64,000 nucleotides of DNA from contig NZ_JAUIRR010000004.1 in the NCBI RefSeq assembly GCF_030577135.1, positions 1-64,000 on the forward strand, written 5' to 3'. Of this stretch, positions 62,194-64,000 are shown in pieces. The translations under genes and the position numbers were made by a program. A model generated the notes under the pieces. That model saw nothing but the letters and a program-made list of their open reading frames with translations, was not told where the DNA came from and ran no database searches. Numbering within the stretch: position 1 is the first letter of the stretch; every line of letters starts with the position of its first letter. Source of the DNA: Sulfurimonas sp. hsl 1-7 (GTDB lineage: Bacteria; Campylobacterota; Campylobacteria; Campylobacterales; Sulfurimonadaceae).

Positions 62194-62931
62194 TTAAATC
62201 CCTTTGGAAAATTGTTTCTCTTCCAATATTGTATTATTTTGCAAAGATCTTACTATAAAATATCTTTGATTGCAAGCAAAAGCGGCCAAATTCACGTAAC
62301 AGATTCCGTCAACTTGAAGCGTTTTATTTTGATGAAAATGCCCCTCTATAAAATAGTCACATTCAAATCGATCTTTAAAACGATTTTCTATAAACTGCTC
62401 AAACCAACCCAGCTCTTTACAGTCATCTTTTTTCATCAAATGTTGATCGACAAAGTTAAGGATAAAATGATTAAAAAGATTATCAATTGGCTTTAGTAAC
62501 TTCAGCATGAAAGGGTTTCTAATCAAGGCTGTATAGATCTTATAACCTATCTTCCCGTCAAAATCCCCGTGAGCCAGATAAACCTTTTTATCTTGGTAGT
62601 TTGCTAAGACAGGCTGTTTTTGAATCGGATATATTTTCATATTGTCAAATACCGCTTGCAAATTAAAATCGTGATTCCCCTCAAAGTAAATAACTTCGAT
62701 CTCATCAGCTATCTCTTTTAATAAAGCAATCATCTCATAGTTATCTTTATATGTATGTTCAATTGAGCCAAAAAGAGCATCAAAAATATCACCCATAAGT
62801 AAAAGTTGTGTAGGTTGAAGTTCTTTCGAATGAATAGCTTTTACAAATTCTAAAAGCTCAGGGCGTGTAGTGGAGTAGTGTGCATCTGAGATAACAAATG
62901 CACCCTCTTTGATCGTAATGTTACGGGACAT
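62194..62931 (-). CDS. Calcineurin-like metallophosphoesterase (LpxH-like)
   Basis: A 245-residue two-metal phosphoesterase. The metal motifs are SDAHYS, GDIFDALFG, GNHDFN, AHGDFDG and GHFHQNK. The order and the helical insert (IYTALIRNPFMLKLLKPIDNL) resemble UDP-2,3-diacylglucosamine pyrophosphatases of lipid A synthesis. Campylobacterota are reported to use LpxJ for that step, so this protein may be LpxJ, LpxH-like or of other function. It overlaps argC by 11 bases and lies 3 bases before cheV. Confidence 0.8.
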   Translation of the reverse strand: MSRNITIKEGAFVISDAHYSTTRPELLEFVKAIHSKELQPTQLLLMGDIFDALFGSIEHTYKDNYEMIALLKEIADEIEVIYFEGNHDFNLQAVFDNMKIYPIQKQPVLANYQDKKVYLAHGDFDGKIGYKIYTALIRNPFMLKLLKPIDNLFNHFILNFVDQHLMKKDDCKELGWFEQFIENRFKDRFECDYFIEGHFHQNKTLQVDGICYVNLAAFACNQRYFIVRSLQNNTILEEKQFSKGI

Positions 62932-63925
62932 ACGCTATATCTGGAATCCCCGCATCTTCTGCAAGACCCATCATAATATTTGCATTTACTACGGCTTGGC
63001 TTGAAGCCCCGCGCATTAAATTATCAATTGCAGAAGAGATAAAGAGGATATTCCCTTTTCTTTTTGCATAGATATCACAGAAGTTTGTACCCGCTACATC
63101 TTTCATAGTCGTAGGCTGATTTGAGATACGCACGTGAGGAGCATCTTTATAGTACTCTTCTAACACTTTTTGCTCATCAAAATCACCCTCTACTTGAATG
63201 TAGATAGAACTAATCATACCGCGAGTAAGAGGTACTAAATGGGGCACAAAATTGATCTCTTCAAAATCAACACCGAGTTTATCTGCAATCTCAGGTGCAT
63301 GACGATGCATTAAAGGGTTGTATGCAAAAAGGTTGTCGTTCACATTTACAAAGTGTGTTGTATCACTCAGTTTTTTCCCTGCCCCGCTCACACCTGTTTT
63401 GGCATCAATGATGATCGGCGTATGTTGTACACGGTAATCCATAAAAGGTAAAACTCCCAAAATTGCCGACGTTGGAAAACATCCAGGGTTTGCAACGAGT
63501 TTTGCACTCTTTAACTCTTGACGGAAAAGTTCAGGCAGACCATATACGCTGTGTTCTAAGTTTGCAACATCAGTATGTTCAGTGTAAAATGCCTCATAAG
63601 TGTATAAAGGTAAGCGATAATCAGCTGAGAGATCAACCACTTTTACACCGTTTGCGATTAAGGGTTTTACATACGCCATCGCAGTTTTATGAGGTAATGC
63701 CAAAAATACAAGTTCACAATCTATACTTGCCTGTTCAACACTTGCTTTTTGAACTTCCAAATTACACACATTTTTGAGTGAAGGATGCAGTTCATCTGCA
63801 GTAGTTCCCCCCTCTGAATTTGCAAGGTATGTAAGTTTAAAGTTTGGATGTTTTACAAGCATTTTTACAAGCTCTAAGCCTGTATAACCGCTTGCTCCAA
63901 TCACTCCGACATTAATGTGAATCAA
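62921..63925 (-). CDS. argC: N-acetyl-gamma-glutamyl-phosphate reductase
   Basis: Reduces N-acetylglutamyl phosphate to the semialdehyde with NADPH in arginine synthesis. About 334 residues. The nucleotide loop VGVIGASGYTGLEL opens the protein. The catalytic Cys149 is in ANPGCFPTSA and the family glycine region is KTGVSGAGKK. TTG 63925 is chosen because AGGAGA lies 6-7 bases upstream; the first in-frame TTG at 63931 abuts the site. It overlaps the greA-like stop by 14 bases. Confidence 0.95.
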   Translation of the reverse strand: MIHINVGVIGASGYTGLELVKMLVKHPNFKLTYLANSEGGTTADELHPSLKNVCNLEVQKASVEQASIDCELVFLALPHKTAMAYVKPLIANGVKVVDLSADYRLPLYTYEAFYTEHTDVANLEHSVYGLPELFRQELKSAKLVANPGCFPTSAILGVLPFMDYRVQHTPIIIDAKTGVSGAGKKLSDTTHFVNVNDNLFAYNPLMHRHAPEIADKLGVDFEEINFVPHLVPLTRGMISSIYIQVEGDFDEQKVLEEYYKDAPHVRISNQPTTMKDVAGTNFCDIYAKRKGNILFISSAIDNLMRGASSQAVVNANIMMGLAEDAGIPDIAYVP

Positions 63926-64000
63926 AAACAATCTCCTGATATTTTACTTCATCGATCTCAAATTCCACTTCACCGCCAGGAAGACGAACTTTTACATCAT
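63912..64000 (-). CDS. greA: Transcription elongation factor GreA, C-terminal fragment (cut by window edge)
   Basis: The last 28 codons of a leftward gene whose start lies beyond the window. The peptide DVKVRLPGGEVEFEI, then DEVKYQEIVFDSH, matches the C-terminal end of GreA (E. coli ends VVIKTPGGEVEYEVIKVEYL), with an eight-residue extension. GreA rescues backtracked RNA polymerase. Only the end is visible, so the call is provisional. Its stop overlaps the argC start by 14 bases. Confidence 0.7.
   Translation of the reverse strand, partial: DVKVRLPGGEVEFEIDEVKYQEIVFDSH

Noticed and set aside
1-64000. CRISPR array, insertion sequence or prophage
   Set aside because: No regularly spaced repeats, transposase, integrase or phage structural gene was found; codon use and operon structure look uniform across the window.

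Overview
The window is an AT-rich bacterial chromosome segment with very dense, overlapping genes. Its gene families point to Campylobacterota, most like the Sulfurimonas group. Pointers are a FlgR-type NtrC regulator with no DNA-binding domain (as in Helicobacter), a CheA fused to a receiver domain with a CheV beside it, an LPP20-family secreted protein, pseudopilins cleaved after Ala, and several GGDEF proteins. The genus is an inference from gene content; no rRNA or marker comparison was possible. No CRISPR array, insertion sequence, prophage or rRNA operon was seen.

Layout. 1-8.6 kb: the 5' end of an ammonium transporter gene (leftward), then a rightward run gyrA, LPP20-like gene, small secreted protein, flgR, asd, YqhA-like, hemE and a radical SAM gene. 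8.6-12.2 kb: poorly known genes, namely a PDC-sensor membrane protein, a degenerate CZB-like protein, two small unknowns, and a predicted outer-membrane beta-barrel fused to one c-type heme motif, built like Cyc2. 12.4-14.8 kb: two tRNA genes, then groES-groEL with a clear promoter, an upstream palindrome and a strong terminator. 14.8-20.3 kb: a nitroreductase, a glutamine amidotransferase, two diguanylate cyclases (one with a globin-like sensor), a YceI protein and a small membrane protein. 20.3-26.9 kb (leftward): a pyrC / response regulator / histidine kinase / exbB / exbD / PilZ operon, a small membrane protein and a phosphomannomutase/phosphoglucomutase.

27-36.8 kb (leftward): a compact type II secretion operon in the order G-H-F-K-L-M-N-C-D-E-I-J. 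Its promoter carries three tandem 11-bp units against the -10 box. Directly upstream, on the same strand, is a 1573-residue Ala-rich coiled-coil lipoprotein with Ig/cadherin-like domains and an apparent internal duplication; it is a natural candidate cargo or surface partner. 42-46.5 kb: a cold-shock protein, pta-ackA, a 71-bp structured inverted-repeat element upstream of pta, a YchJ-like SEC-C protein, a GNAT acetyltransferase and a tiny lipoprotein. 46.7-53.7 kb: an ABC-F ATPase (YbiT type), a DUF5718-like protein, a SUI1-domain protein, a Na/Pi cotransporter, a third diguanylate cyclase, an unknown protein and a DUF4386-like membrane protein. 53.7-64 kb: one nearly gapless leftward run of greA (3' end), argC, a metallophosphoesterase, cheV, cheA-Y, cheW, an MCE/Mla-type lipid transport set (STAS-fused permease, ATPase, MCE protein, auxiliary lipoprotein) and an M24 aminopeptidase.

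Together the genes describe a motile, signalling-rich Gram-negative cell. c-di-GMP synthesis (three GGDEF proteins) and a possible PilZ effector sit beside chemotaxis, envelope lipid transport and type II secretion genes. The features most worth follow-up are the heme-barrel protein, the secretion operon with its adjacent giant lipoprotein and promoter repeats, and the structured element upstream of pta.
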